A DNA stretch of 64,000 bases from Lepas anatifera. Its lineage: Eukaryota; Arthropoda; Thecostraca; Lepadidae. The notes beneath the pieces were generated by a model. That model searched no databases, had not been told where the DNA came from, and saw only the letters and a list, made by a program, of their open reading frames with translations. Below, in pieces: positions 34,480 to 47,400 of the stretch (its first letter is position 1; every line of letters starts with the position of its first letter). The stretch spans positions 248,001-312,000 of the forward strand of contig JAOTON010001816.1 of the NCBI GenBank assembly GCA_034440635.1, given 5' to 3'. The position numbers and the translations under genes were made by a program.

Positions 34480-35700
34480 GCTCAGTCTGCCAAGCTCGCG
34501 TCAAGGAACAAGACAGGTGAGGTAAAGACACCACCGTATCTGACGCTTAAAAAGATGGAGATTGAGCCCAGAAGATAATAACAGCTATCCCAATCCTTCA
34601 GCCTGTCCTAAAAGCCCGCCCAGGTAGCAGTGTCTCCACTAACTATGCCTGGTAATGAGCCCGTTGGCTGGCTTCACTGAGCGTGGGAATCGCCGTCAAT
34701 GTCACCGCGCGTAAACAGGACTACAGTCACCGGCGTTAGCCAGCTACCAGCACGAGCGCAGCTCCCACCACACTATTTCCCGCCGACCACCCAGTAGAAC
34801 AGGGTCTTCCAAAAGACGGCCGATCAAACGGAACAGCGCTCGACTCAGTGGTGTATGCAGCTTTATTTTTAAACATATCTGCAGATGGCGGGCAGAGTGG
34901 CAGCAGACATTTTCCGGCTGGTTCTGAACGTGGACAGTTCCAAAGTCTGACCCACAAGCCACCGTAGCCACAGGCCATAGAAAAGGCACATCTCACCGCG
35001 CTCCCAACAACGAAACCGGCCTGTAAACAACACTCCCATACATGCAGTGGAAAGTGGGAATAAAAAAACGCACCCATTCGCTAATCCCTCAAAGTTTATA
35101 TATCTTAAAAGTTTGAGCTTTGGTAGCTGCTAGATTTTATTGGTGTCGAACATATTGTGCGTTGTGCGTGCGTGGTGACTTAAACCCGTTCTATGCTTAA
35201 AAAGGATGCGTCCCTATTATGATGGATGTGACTTTCCTAATCCACAGCCCTTAAAACTTTCCGTCATCAATCCTTGTCCCCAGTCCTCGAATCCTCGATG
35301 TTCTCGACACTTCCTGACGCGAGTCTGGTACTGATGAATTCGCAAGAAACGTTCTCTCCGCCGTTCCAGCAAGGCTTTGGTCGTCATACCACATTTCAAA
35401 GACGAGGTGTTTTGCAGTCTCTGTAACAACGTACATTAGCATTCTGGGAGCCGCGCACTGCGCGAACTGGCACTGCGGGTTACCAGACCGATAAAGCAGC
35501 CAGTCCACAGACTCCGACACAGGGCTTGCCCACAACCACACCAATCACCCATAACCATCCGATAACACCAGTAACTAAACAAACCACTACGTGAGCTCCC
35601 TTCGGCAGGGCTCAGTGCGACCCGGAATTGAACGTCTCGCTACCACAAACTGTAGGGAATGTAATCAAACCATGATGTAGCTAAGAATCCCAACATCATC
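34480..35700. other. No gene called; weak ORFs only
   Basis: Minus-strand frames at about 34,736-35,077 and 35,217-35,544 are open but overlap each other in different frames. An acceptor-like GTTGTTACAG precedes 35,421, so a terminal exon is conceivable, but no motif supports it. Confidence 0.35.
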
Positions 35701-35705
35701 GGGTA

Positions 35706-36886
35706 TTAACCCTTGCCCCGGTGGCGGGTACGAGCCACCTTCGCCCTGGTGGGGGGGGCTAAAAAGACCCCCACGATCTCAAAAACTAAGAGAGCTAGAA
35801 AAAGCGCAAAACGACAATCGAAAGCTCTTCGAAAATGATATCGAAAATACTTCGGTCATTTTTCTTGTCGGGTCAATATCAAGGTCACCAGAGCTCAAAA
35901 TAGGTCAAAATCGCTAATATGAGGTGTACTAAGAAAACCTCCTATATCTCAGAAACTATGATATCTAGAAACATTTTTCTAACACCATTCGAAAGCTCTT
36001 GAGATGCGCTTTCATTACAGTGGCATTCATTTTCGTGTCAGGTCAAAGCCTAGGGAGCTACAGGTCACTAAATATTGGGCATATTCTTGGGAATGTCCAT
36101 AGCCACCCATGCATAAGGGCGTTTACTTTTTCGCTAATAGCTTCCAAACCAAACAAGATACAGCCATAGTTTATGCACCATTGCAATTCTCTCGTCAATA
36201 CGAATCGAATGATATATGATATTGCTATGCCAGGTCAAATTTAAGAATTTGACCTGACCCAGGTCAACGGTCTGACCCAACTTGACCTTGTATAGTCATG
36301 ATGTATATCATTTGACGTCCAGTGACTATACAAACACTTTGGTGACAAAACAAAAGCTTTATCTTAGTTTATTCAAAATTTATAGAGAAAAACACCAAAA
36401 TTGCTTATTTGACCTAAGGTGACCTTTTAAAGGTCACAAGTCAAAATTTTGGTATCAGCTTCAGAAATGGGCTAAGAGCAAGTCGCAACCGATGTTTGAG
36501 TTGATTCCATCCATACTTACTGAGAAAAGCTCATTTCGTGATTTTCCCCATGCATTGTCAATGGGGAGGTCATGCTCTGCACATGACCTTAGGTCACCAA
36601 TATCAAAAATCCCGGAACAAATGTTGTAGCTCCTGGTGGGCCCAAGATGTGGTATGAGTTTCAACTTGATCGATTAACCCTTCTTTTAGTTATGCCGTCC
36701 TAAGTATTTTTGAGGTTAGGTCACTTCACCTGACCTGGTGACCTGACCTGATATGACCTTGAGCCAAAATTTTCAGGAAGATGTAAAATGATGAAGGAAC
36801 AGCTAGACAGTTTGGCCGCTGCGCGCCGCCTTTTTGGTCACTTCGGAAAACCGGGGGTCTAAAGCCCCCCACCCGGCGAAGGTTAA
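35706..36886. mobile_element. TTAA-flanked AGGTCA-rich element (1,181 bp)
   Basis: TTAACCCTTGCCCCGGTGGC opens the element and CCGGCGAAGGTTAA closes it. The interior shares the 'atcccggaac', 'caatggggaggtcatg' and 'ggtgacctgacctg' blocks with the copies at 33, 43 and 20-28 kb. It carries TGACCT/AGGTCA clusters (36,230-36,310, 36,410-36,440, 36,715-36,770) and a GCGCG hairpin near the 3' end. Confidence 0.88.
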
Positions 36887-36889
36887 GAG

Positions 36890-37500
36890 ATCTATGACCG
36901 GTTGACGGTAGTCTCTACAATGCACACTGCTTGTACACTGCTACCACGTACCATGCCAGATAAGCTCTGAGTAAAGACAAGAGTATTGTGTTCATAAACT
37001 GAGGAGTCGGGAGCAACTTCACTACTACCAGCTCGGAAACGGGACACCAGCGTACAGAACATAGCCGACACAAACTAGAAACGCATTTGTATTGTACATA
37101 TAGCAAACTTGCACCACGACGGGTAGAAGTTAGCATTTGATGTTACTGAGGGCATCAGGCCCATGTGAACTGCAACACCCTGAATACTTTACCCCTTTTC
37201 CCCTGCCATCCAGCTAGTAACCGATAAGAACTCTCGACCCGATCTACACAACCGATTAAAGGGTAGCGCTATTCACACGCCTCGATTCCACCCAGCGTGT
37301 TCGCTGTAAAGACAGCGAGGACAACCAACCCACCAGCTCCTCTAAGTTCACAACCCAAGTTATACCTCCGGAAACCACACCATTTTGATCTCTAATCACA
37401 TCACTATTTAATTTTTGCTCGCATGGCAATTCACCAATATCAGATGCTAATCCACGGGGCGCTTGAAACGACCCGGGAATGGTATAGCACTTCAAATGAC
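36890..37500 (-). other. Probable 3' flank of the HSD17B12-like gene
   Basis: No ORF or repeat stands out. It follows the stop codon of the reductase gene on the minus strand, so 3' UTR is expected here, but no clear AATAAA polyadenylation signal was spotted. Confidence 0.35.
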
Positions 37501-37501
37501 A

Positions 37502-40500
37502 TCATTCTTTCTTCTCCTGCTTGCGCTTGAGGGCGCGCGCACGAACGCCACTCATCCGATCAAAGTAGTACTGGGACATGATGCTCTCGGGCAGGTAGCG
37601 ATTTCCGAATCCAGCCACGGCGCCCTGTCGGAAGACAGTCAGCGGCGATTAGCTGAGGAAGACCAGCTGATCAAATAATCCATTCGTCGCACAACATGCC
37701 AAGCCGAAACCAGCGGAAAATAACGCGACGGGGGCTGCACGGACTTTTTATCGCAGTACCACGCGACTAACCATCCACGTCAACAATCAAGACTTAACCC
37801 AGCTATCGTTGCATATCGAGGCGATCTGTCGCCGCAGTCATTACATAGTCTAGCTAGAATTGATCAGTGTGTCATTATTACAGGCGTCTCCTAGATGCAC
37901 ATAATGACTTTTATTTGGATCCAAGCAAGATGAAAGCCCCGTTCCAGGCTATTTCAGCACATGTTTTTTATGGAGTACCTGCTATCTCACTATCTCCTAA
38001 AAGCCTAAGCAAAAGTAAAAGCCAACAACCCGGAACTTGATCCAACAATATCACTTTTACAGTAAGAGAAGTTCTCTGACAGAAGCCCAAATCAAAGTCT
38101 GTTTTCTAAACAGTGCCTGCCAGCACCCCTGCAGTGTCGTCTGCCACCGTTTGTGGTAATTTCACTTGACGGCTGAGGTGCGACAGCCAACAGGTGCCAT
38201 AGACAGATCATAAAGAGCATGGAAGACACTCACTTCACACTTGGTTGATCGCTCCCTTGATTGCCCCAATCCCTCCCTCACTCCCCGCGCCTGATCTCTC
38301 TCAAAGAATCAACCCAACGCGGAGCCTTGATACGCGGGGTCAATCATGCCCTCCCCAAGTTTGAGAACGACCGCCAGTGAAACCCTGCCTGCGACAGCTG
38401 AGAATCTTTGATAACAATTGAAACTGGTCAAAACTGGCAAGTACTTCGTCCAGAAATCTTCTGCGTTTATACCCGTAAGCTGTTGAGAACTTGTGCACCT
38501 ACGCCACTCACCTTTGAAAGACCCAGATATTTCACTTCCATTAAATCATCATTCGTATCGACCTATGTTCTATCAAATCGGCTAGAATTTATTAAAACAG
38601 CCGATCACTGCAGTCAAACGGGAAGTCAAGCACCATAACTTTTTACACGTGTCGTTTGCCACATCTTTTAAACAAAACGTTATTCGAGATAACCCTGCTT
38701 TAATCGTTGGACGAGGTTAAATTCGTCAATCCAGCGCTCATGTCGCCTCGACAAGTTTTGACACACGGAGACGCGCACCTGGATGCGGTGCGATATACAT
38801 CCGAACGTCTCTGTCTCCAGTCCCACAGTCTTCAGCTGCGCGCGAACGAACTGTTCGGCGCTGGGCACAAATAGACGCGGGCTCTTGTACTTGGACATCT
38901 TGGAGCAGACGAAGGCCGGTATGGTGCTCTGCACGATGATGCCCTTGGAGCGCACCTCAGTAGCCAGGCCGGAGCTCAGCTGTGAGACGTAAGCCTGAGG
39001 ACAGACAAATGAATAAGACGGCCTCAGCTTCGAGCAGAAAAAAACAGTGGCAACAGTAGCAGACCTGGGTTTGATGACAAGCACGTGTAAACGAAAGATA
39101 TAACGAGCCAAACATCGATTTAACAAACAAAAAAATTGAACATCGGCTGCCACCGGGTGAAAATCGTGCCTAACACTAAAATGCAACGTTGAGATGGAGA
39201 TCACTTCACCGAGATCACTGGCCGCATCATGATTTTCTCTCACCAGCACAAATACAAAACGAACCTCCCCGCATGGAAACACTGATAAAGCAGAAACATA
39301 CTTTGGTGTTTCTGCATGAACAAGGCCTGGACTTACGGATGGCAGACACGCTATCCCAGCTATAAACAAAACTATGCTGACGGCACGGCTCAAAGTGCAG
39401 CCCATGGTCACTGCCAGCTGCGTTCGCCGTGAAAAGCCTCTGCCACCCCATCAAAACGAAACTGTGCGACAGCCGACTCGCTACGTCTCCACTGAAAATT
39501 GAAAATGTTATCGGGTACAGCAACAAAGTGCCAGTGTGTCTTGCTGGACGTCAAAAGTCTTCCTCAGCCGTCTGCCAAAAACTCGGAGAAACTGTCATAT
39601 TTTTTGCCTAGTTACCTTGGTGGCAGAGTACTGGAGGAGCAGCGCCGTGGGCATGATGGCGGAGAACGATGACAAGTTGATGATGACGCCCTTACGCTTC
39701 GCTTCCATCACTGGCAACACTATGCGTGTCATCAGCGTCATCGAGAGGGCGTTGCAGTTCAATATATTTTCTGAGAAGCTGTAAGAGAATGTTGCGTTAC
39801 ATTTTTTTCTGGCTATAATTGCCCGGGGTGATAACAGTATTAGATGCTGCGGGAAAATATAAAGTGAGAATGCGACGTTGAAAAGAGGGGGGAGCCTATA
39901 AACCTGTAATTCCCCACGGCATGGCAAGTCACAGCACTCAACAGGCGATAGGTAAGATACGCTGATCATACAACCCTTCACATCGCAGCAGTGTGGTACA
40001 CAGCAAAAACAAACAGGCCAACATGCTACAAGCGATGCCGATCCCCAAATTATGATATCGTTACCACAATAAAGCATCATGCGCGCATTTCCTTTCGCAT
40101 AGCTCTGTAAGCGGGGGACAGAAACGACTTCTGCCACGCCAAAGAAGTACCTTAATCCCCGCGATAATCCATGCGCCATTAAAATCTTGATGTTTCGGGG
40201 TGAGCCGACCACAGAAGTGATTTTCAATCCGTATTTTCATTACAGCATAACATCTCACAGCATCGATGATTTCCTGGCTGAAGCCCATGACTTACCTGTC
40301 GTCCGGGATGGAGGTGAAGTATTCCGGGTGGTCGTAGTTCATGCCGACATTGTTGACCAGGACGGCGATGTCCAGACTCTGGAGGCCGTCCCGAACAGGC
40401 TGGTAAGCCTCCAGGCCACGCGTGAAGTCCATAGAGATGAAGCGCGTCTTCACGCCATGCGCGGCTTCTGCATGAGTTACAGCGGCCACTCGAACATCAC

Positions 40501-41613
40501 TCGCGCATCACTGGTAATGGTAGACAGTGCGATCGTCTACTAGCGATGCAAGGTGGTATTATATGGGGCTCATGGATCGGCACTGACAATGAGGCTGTGA
40601 AGAGCTAGCTGGGATGGATAAGAGAAGTTCAATAATATTCTTGGAAATGTTTTTAAATCAGCTACGAAATAAAAGCTGTCACAAAAACGGTGAAAGACAA
40701 TCCGTAGACATTTTTGGGTTATGTTGTATTAAACGTTATCAAATGAATCCGCTGCACAGCATAGAAACAGTTTAATTGCTCGTCTAGAGGTGCCAGCCCT
40801 AGTGAGCCATACCGATTTGCTTGGCGCAGGCCTCCAGCTTGCTGAGAGTGCGGCTGATCAGAACCACGTTCAGGCCACGGCGGGCAAACTGGAGGTCAAC
40901 GTGTCGTGTGAAGTAACAAAAAAAGAATGCATACGTGCCAACACCAGAATCAAAGCCATTGGGGGAGAATAAATACACACTTCGAACAACAGTCCCTCCC
41001 AAAAATTCGTAATCAAACACACAAAGGAATGCTTGAGAATACATCTCGATCTTATTCTTGTCTCCTCCAAAATTGAACCACGAGTTCATAACAATTTATA
41101 TGCAAACCGTCGAATAACCTAGAAGGCTTCTTCCCTGAGCTTCAAGCAAAAATAAACTCACCTCCATTGAATAGGCCTTCCCAATGCCATCTGTTGCACC
41201 AGTCACAACTGCAAAGCACATAAGCAGGTCTGTCATACAGTGTTAAGTGCTAGCTTTTATTGCAGAATACCACACATCTAGCAAACGACGTTGCGGCCAT
41301 TAATGTGAAATTTTAAAGTACTGACCTAGGTCGAAACTATAAAGAAACCATAGCAACGCATACTGACCAACACAAATACCTAGTATCCCGGTGTTTGGGT
41401 TCGAAAAATTGTGATTTTCACACGACTCGCAGACGGAGCACACTGTGCCCAACCTTGCCACTCACCTGCCCAGTCTCCCAGCTGTTTGTAGTCTGGCGTA
41501 TGGCCCAGCAGGTCACCAAGAAAGGATTGGTACACAAAACGCACCACTTCCAGGACCAGCTTGCCGGCCAGAACCACGGCAGTGACATATCCCAGAGCCA
41601 GTATGAAAGACAT
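37502..41613 (-). CDS. HSD17B12: Very-long-chain 3-oxoacyl-CoA reductase / 17-beta-HSD 12-like, seven exons
   Basis: Exons, all GT-AG: 41,466-41,613; 41,162-41,208; 40,813-40,888; 40,296-40,467; 39,616-39,778; 38,779-38,994; 37,502-37,624. Phases join exactly to 314 codons; the vertebrate enzyme has about 312. Visible features: N-terminal hydrophobic segment (residues 3-20), cofactor motif TGATDGIG (52-59), NNVGM (129-133), catalytic Asn158, Ser185, Tyr198 and Lys202 (YSATK), and a lysine-rich C terminus (KRKQEKKE) suited to ER retention. The family reduces 3-oxoacyl-CoA in the ER fatty-acid elongation cycle using NADPH; arthropod relatives such as Drosophila spidey also act on steroid metabolism. 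The exon 6 donor is GTGCGC, the least canonical. No disruption is seen, so the gene looks functional. Confidence 0.95.
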
Positions 41614-41640
41614 GGCTAGCTACTGGAACCTGGAAAAGCA
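41614..41640 (-). promoter_or_regulatory. 5' UTR start and likely upstream splice acceptor of the reductase gene
   Basis: Just upstream of the ATG the minus strand reads CTGCTTTTCCAG followed by GTTCCAGTAGCTAGCC, a good acceptor 16 nt before the start codon. This implies an upstream non-coding exon. That exon, and the promoter, would lie on the far side of, within, or just before the element starting at 41,696. Confidence 0.5.
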
Positions 41641-41781
41641 GAATAGCACAAATACATGTTGGTAAAAAGATAGAAACCAGAGAAGTGGTGATGGACAGTG
41701 ACGGATCTAGGATTTCGTTAAGGGGGGCAGGCTCGGAGGGCGCCGAACCTGGGGGGCGCCGAACCTGAGGGGCGCCAATTT

Positions 41782-42294
41782 CAGTGGCGGATCCAGCCGG
41801 TCGGTTTGGGAGGGGCAAACCAAAGTCGAAAAGCAAAAAAAAGAAAAAAACGTCACGCAGTAAAAAGCTGAGCTACCAATATCACTTCCCGGTAGAATTT
41901 TGGGTATTTGAGGCGAAAAGCTAAAAAAACGTCACAGGGTGAAAAATATGGGCTCGAGATACTTCTTCCTATACAAGGCTGGCTATACTAGACTGGCTAT
42001 ACTATAACTGAGAATTATTGATATTTACTCCATGATTCTGATGAAGGGCTGTGCCCGAATATATAATCTTCAAGTGTTTTTTACATTTCCGGATTCGAGG
42101 GGACAGGCCAGGGAACATCTTATCAACTTATGTTCTGTTTTGAGTTGAGAGTTGAAACACCAAAATCTTGCTTATAAACTAAAAAGGAGTAGGGAAAAAA
42201 GGAGGTCGATTGCTTTAGGGGTCAAAAACATAGTTTTGCCCCGAGCTTTTCCGTTTGAGGAGCATGCCTTTTTGCCCCCCTGGATCCGCCACTG
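41782..42294. mobile_element. hAT-like element nested in the giant one
   Basis: Ends CAGTGGCGGATCCAG and, inverted, CAGTGGCGGATCCAGG are nearly identical over 15 bp. The flanks GCCAATTT (41,774-41,781) and GCCGATTT (42,295-42,302) match at seven of eight positions. The 513-bp interior has no recognisable coding. Confidence 0.82.
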
Positions 42295-42639
42295 GCCGAT
42301 TTACTACCCAAAAGGCGGCCAGTGTCAAGGAAAAACGCGTTTAAAAAGAATTTGTAAATGCTTATTTTTATGAAAGCTTCCTCTTAGTGAGGACATGTTC
42401 ATGTTTACCATCAAGCATATTTCGGGCCAGCTAACGACTGGCATCTTGGTAGAAAATGCTGAAAGCACCCATTGACACTAACTGAAGCACGATGAGCAAA
42501 TAATACAGCTATCTTCGGTCATGGCGAAAACTGAGGTGTCGTATCCACCACCTCCACTTATCACAGTTGTCCTGGCTAACGGCTCCATACTGAAATAGCC
42601 AATTGACGCTAACCTGAGCCTCATAGGCCGCAGAACCTC

Positions 42640-43375
42640 TGCGGGCCTGGGCCCCTGAGTTTTTGGTGACTTCCCTGAGTTTATATCGAGTCCCCTCAGC
42701 TGACCTGGGAGCGCTTTAGTTAACCAGGCCCTCAAACTGAACTTGAAACCTATATGTCACCGGTGAAGCCTATTAAGCTTTTCGGGCCCTTTTATTAATA
42801 TAGGGCCCCCTCAACAAGTCCTGGGCCCTCTGAGCTAAAAGCTGGAGCTCTGAACGCTGAGCCCCAAGCTGGATTAGTGTCCCTTAAGCTGGTCAGGGTC
42901 CCCTGGGTTGGTACCGTTTTCGTTTAACTGATAAAGATCCCTTCAGCTTGTTTGGTGCCCATTGTGCGCATCTGGGCACTAGTTCGTCGAGGCACCCAGC
43001 TAGTCTGGCCCTATTAGTTTTATGGGCCTTCTGAGCTGCTGCAGGGTCCCTCAGAGAGTCTGGGCCCCATGAGTTGAAAATTGGACCCCTGGGTTAGTTT
43101 TGAGTCCCTGAGCTTATTTAGAAACCGTTTAAATATGTAGGCACCCCACGCTGGTCTTGATAATCCTGTGTTGGCACTAAGGTCAAATGAGCTCGTCGGG
43201 GGCCCTTATCTGGGCCCCCTTAACTGGCACGGGCCCCTCAGCTAGTTTTGGAGACCCAAAATCCCTCCTGCCGGATTCCACCCACGCCAGATTTCCTGAC
43301 TCCCTGAGGGCCCCTGGAGGCCATTGGGGATTTTTCCCGCAATCAGCGCTGGGGTCCCTCCCCCGAGACAAAGCT
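42640..43375. repeat. Degenerate GGGCCCC-type short tandem repeats
   Basis: Roughly 25-40-bp units combine GGGCCCC or GGTCCCC with a CTGAGCT(T/G)-like word (for example 42,640-42,730, 42,795-42,860, 43,020-43,110, 43,200-43,260). Divergence is high and no higher-order period was noticed. Confidence 0.6.
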
Positions 43376-43404
43376 TACAACATGTCTCTGTCTCTATACT
43401 CTAG

Positions 43405-44190
43405 CGTCTGCCAGAGTTGAGCTAGAATCATTTTTAGGCACAATTTGCTTCCTCTCGTTACGGTGAATCATCAAATAATGTATAATATGACTAAACTAGG
43501 TTAAAACATAAAAATGACCTGACCTAAGGCTAGGTCAAGGTCACCATCTAGCCTAGCATAGTCAGTATGCATATCAATCAACTAACAATAGCAATAAAAA
43601 ATGGTATCAAAATACGGGTTTTATCAATATTTCCTGCAAAGCAATTGACCCAAGACTTAAAACCCGCTTAGGAATCCCCAGATGAAATCTCAGAGCTAAC
43701 ATGTCTAAACTTGCAACATGAACCGATAAAGAGGCCTAGGATACTATGATTTGAGGAATCCAAAAGTATTTCAAGCGGCGTCTGCAGACATAGAGCAATC
43801 TTTCGGCAAATTTACGTTTTACCCCATACATTTTCAAGGAAGAGGTCATGATTCGTACCTGTCCCTAGGTCATCGATGGGAAAAATCCCGGAATAAATTT
43901 ATTAGTACTTTTTGGGCCCATTATATGGTACAAGTTTGAATTCGATAGATTCACCTTTTTCTTACTTACGCCAACTTAAACATTTTTGGGGTGAGGTCAC
44001 TTGACTGCACTGGTGACCTGACCTGAGATGGCGCAACCTTAAATTTTGAGGGAAAGTGGCCGAATTGATCAATGATAAGGTGTGACAAGTACTGTGTCGC
44101 TTCGCGCCAACGTTTTTTCGTGCCACTGGGAGACCTCGAGGGGGTGTTCAAGCGCCCCCCAACGGGCCGGAACGGGGCGCGAATACTCTA
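43405..44190. repeat. Partial TTAA-family element inside the giant hAT
   Basis: The sequence aligns by eye with the residual parts of the 20.2-28.4-kb element, from AGAATCATTTTTAGG through the TGACCTGACC cluster and ATCCCGGAATAAAT to the TCGCTTCGCGCC hairpin and the GGGGTGTTCAAGCGCC tail. The left terminus is missing and no TTAA is seen at the right. Confidence 0.75.
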
Positions 44191-44459
44191 GAACAGGGCT
44201 GAGGCCAAAAGGGAAGGCTCTAAACAATGTCTGAAATTTTGGGGTCAAGGTCCTTCAAGGTCATTGACCTATTACGGCACAACCCAACATATTATGCCTA
44301 ATTTACGCTATAACTAGCGCTGTGCCCAAGCTTACCAATGACCTTTGATCAAGCCTTCATCATCAAGGCCAGTCACCTTTAAGATTGACCTGTGACCTTG
44401 ATCTAAACACTGAATAACCTTTACTTTGATGTAATAGCATACACTATAATAGGTGTCGT

Positions 44460-47400
44460 AACATTATGCAACGTCATTTAGCGGCTGTCCAAGAGTACCT
44501 GTGCTCATCAGGGACACCTATGCTCTCTGGAGGGGCCTTTGCTTCGATGGGGCACCTGTGCCACCCAGGGGCGCCTTCGCTTCCCAATGGACGCAACCTA
44601 GCTATCCAGGGGCATCTTTGCTGTTCCGGGGGTGCCTTTGATACCCAGTGCCCAAGGGGAACTTTTTCTTATCCAGGTTCACCTTGGTATTGAGGGGCGT
44701 ATTTTTATTCAAGGTAACCTATACTACGCAGTGGCGCCTACCCTATGCAAAGGGCGCTTAGGCTATCCAGGGGCGGCAATTTGCTATACATAGGGCGCCC
44801 TTATGCTCTCCTTGGGCACCTCATTCAGAGGGTGTCTCTGATATTCAGGGGCGCTTTTCCTATCAGCAGGGTACCTGTGCCATCTTGGGACTATTCTTAT
44901 CGAGGGACGCTGCTGTTATTCAGGAATACCTACACCACTGTCGAGGGTCGCCTTTGCTACCCAGAGGCGCCTTTACTTCTTATGAAGTTTGGCGTCCGTG
45001 CTTTAAGGAGTGCTTTGGCATCGATTGATTGCTCTATTATTGGGCTTAGGTGCGCGTGAACCTTGAGCTCATGTAGCGCCCATATTGTTGCTATGGAACG
45101 CTTATGCTATCAAAGGGCGCCTTTACTATTGAGGGCCTCTGTTTTATTCAAGGCAATCTGTTCTATCCACGGGCATCTGATATTTCGGGGGCGGTGCCTA
45201 GGTTATTCAGGAGGCGGCTTTTTTCTCCAAAGGGGCGCACTATTGCTTTCCAGGGGCGCCGTTACTGCCCAGGGGTGTCTTTCTATCCAGGGGCGCATTT
45301 GCTGTCTAGGTGTATTTTTCAATCACAGACATGATTGAAATACATGCCCCTACGTTATCCTGGGGTGCTTTTTGTCTCCGGTGAGGCGCTATTTTTCTCT
45401 TCCGGGCACCAGTTTATTCAAGGGCACCTATGCTGTCCAGAGAACCTTTGTTATCTAGGGCTGCCTTCGCTGTTAAGGGGCACCTTTGCTACCCAAAGGG
45501 AGCATTTTACTTTCCTGGAGTGCTTATTTCCATCTAAGGGGTGCATATGCTATCTTGGAGCGCCTTTGCAAACATGGGGCGCACTTTTCTATCCAGGGGC
45601 GCCTTTACACTTGAGGGGGCGCCTCTGCAATCCAGGAGGAGCCCAAATAGATGGAGAATAAAAATTCTGAAATAAGGCGCTCGAACACTGAAATAAAGTG
45701 CCTAGTTATCAAAAAGAGGCGCTCATCTGCTGAGCGGGAGGACTGCTGGTTGCTGAGGGCAGCGTTCTCGGAAGTGGGGCGCACATACTGAAAAAGGCAC
45801 CCGGTTGCAGCGATGGAGCACTAAGCCTTCAGTTATAGGTTAATGAAATGTGGTTAAAGGCAGTCCATGCTCAAATTGAGCGCTCGAGCCCTGTAACAGA
45901 GCGCGCGACTGTCGGACAGGTGTGCCAAGCCATAGACAGTAGGGCAGCTGAAGATGGAAAGGGACACCTATGATATCCTGGGGGCGCCTGTACTCTCAGG
46001 TGAGGCGCTTGTTTTCTTTATCAGGCGCCTAGTTTATCCATGGCCGCATATGCTGTCCAGATCATCTATTTCAAGAAGAGTTAACTTCGCTGTCCAGGGG
46101 CGCCTTTGCTATCCAAGGGCGCATATGATATATGTAGGGCGCTTTATGCAAAGGGCGCCTAGGCTGTCCGAGGGCGCCGTCCTAACCAAAGGCCACCTTT
46201 CACTTTCCCTGAAGTGCCTATTTCTATGTAAGAGGTGCATATATTATCTAGGAGTGCCCTTGATATACGGAGACGCCTTTTTGTCCAGCGGCGCCTTTGC
46301 TCTTGAGGGGCGCTGCTCCAATCCAGGGTAGCTGAAGATGGATAAGGGACATCTATGTTATACAGGGGGAGCCTGAACTTTCCAATGGGGCGCTCATTTT
46401 CCTTCTCAGGCATTTAGTTTATCTAGGGGGCGCCTAGGCTATCCAAAGGCACCTTTACTATCAAAAGGGTGCCTTCCTAGGGGCGCCTTTGCTATCCAGG
46501 GGCGCCTTTGCTGTCCAAAGCACTTGTGTTATCCAGGGTTGTCTTTGCTGTCCAGTGGCGCCTTTGCTATCCAAAAGTGCATATGATATCCGTGGGCACT
46601 TTATCCAGTGGGCGCCTGGACTATCAAAGACACTTCTTCTACCCAAGGTGAGCATTTTATTTTCCTAAAGCGCCTATTTCTATCTAAGGGGCGCTTATGC
46701 TGTCCAGGGCACCTATGTTACCAAGATTTGCCTTTGCTGCCCAGGGTCCCCTTTCCTAGCCAAGGGCGCATTTGATATCCATAGGATGCTTCATCCAGGG
46801 GGCGCCTAGGCTATCCAAAGGCGGCTTTTCTATCGAAGGTTTGCCTTCCTAGGGGCGCCTTTGCTACCCAGGGGCGCCTTTGCTGTCCACAGCACTTGTG
46901 CTATCCAGGGTTGTCTTTGCTGTCCAGGGGCGCCTTTGCTATCCAAGGGTGCATATGACATACGCAGGGCGCTTTTCCAGTGGGCGCCTAGGCTATCAAA
47001 GGGCGCCTTTTTCTACCCAAGGTGAGCATTTATTTTCCTTAAGCGCCTACTTTCATCTAAGGGGCGCTTATGCTGTCCAGGGCACCTATGTTACCAAGAT
47101 TTGCCTTTGCTGCCCAGGGGCGCCTTTCCTAGCCAAGGGCGCATTTGATATCTGTAGGGCGCTTCATCCAGGGGGCGCCTAGGCTATCCAAAGGCGGCTT
47201 TTCTATCGAAGGTTTGCCTTCCTAGGGGCGCCTTTGCTACCCAGGGGCGCCTTTGCTGTCCACAGCACTTGTGTTATCCAGGGTTGTCTTTGCTGTCCAG
47301 GGGCGCCTTTGCTATCCAAGGGTTCATATGACATCCGTAGGGCGCTTTTTCCAGTGGGCGCCTAGGTTATCAAAGGGTGCCTTTTTCTACCCAAGGTGAG

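Noticed and set aside
35217..35544. Two overlapping minus-strand ORFs (70 and 97 codons)
   Set aside because: They occupy the same DNA in different frames, neither has a recognised motif, and only a weak acceptor supports an exon.
33046..36886. Firm assignment of the TTAA elements to piggyBac
   Set aside because: No transposase is present and Kolobok also targets TTAA; only the target site and CCC-type ends support piggyBac.
38680..39411. 243-codon single ORF on the minus strand
   Set aside because: Only 38,779-38,994 is coding (exon 6 of the reductase); the rest is intron read-through.
44460..47182. Plus-strand ORFs of 75-125 codons in the GGGCGCC array
   Set aside because: They follow the short-repeat periodicity, lack motifs and are open by composition only.
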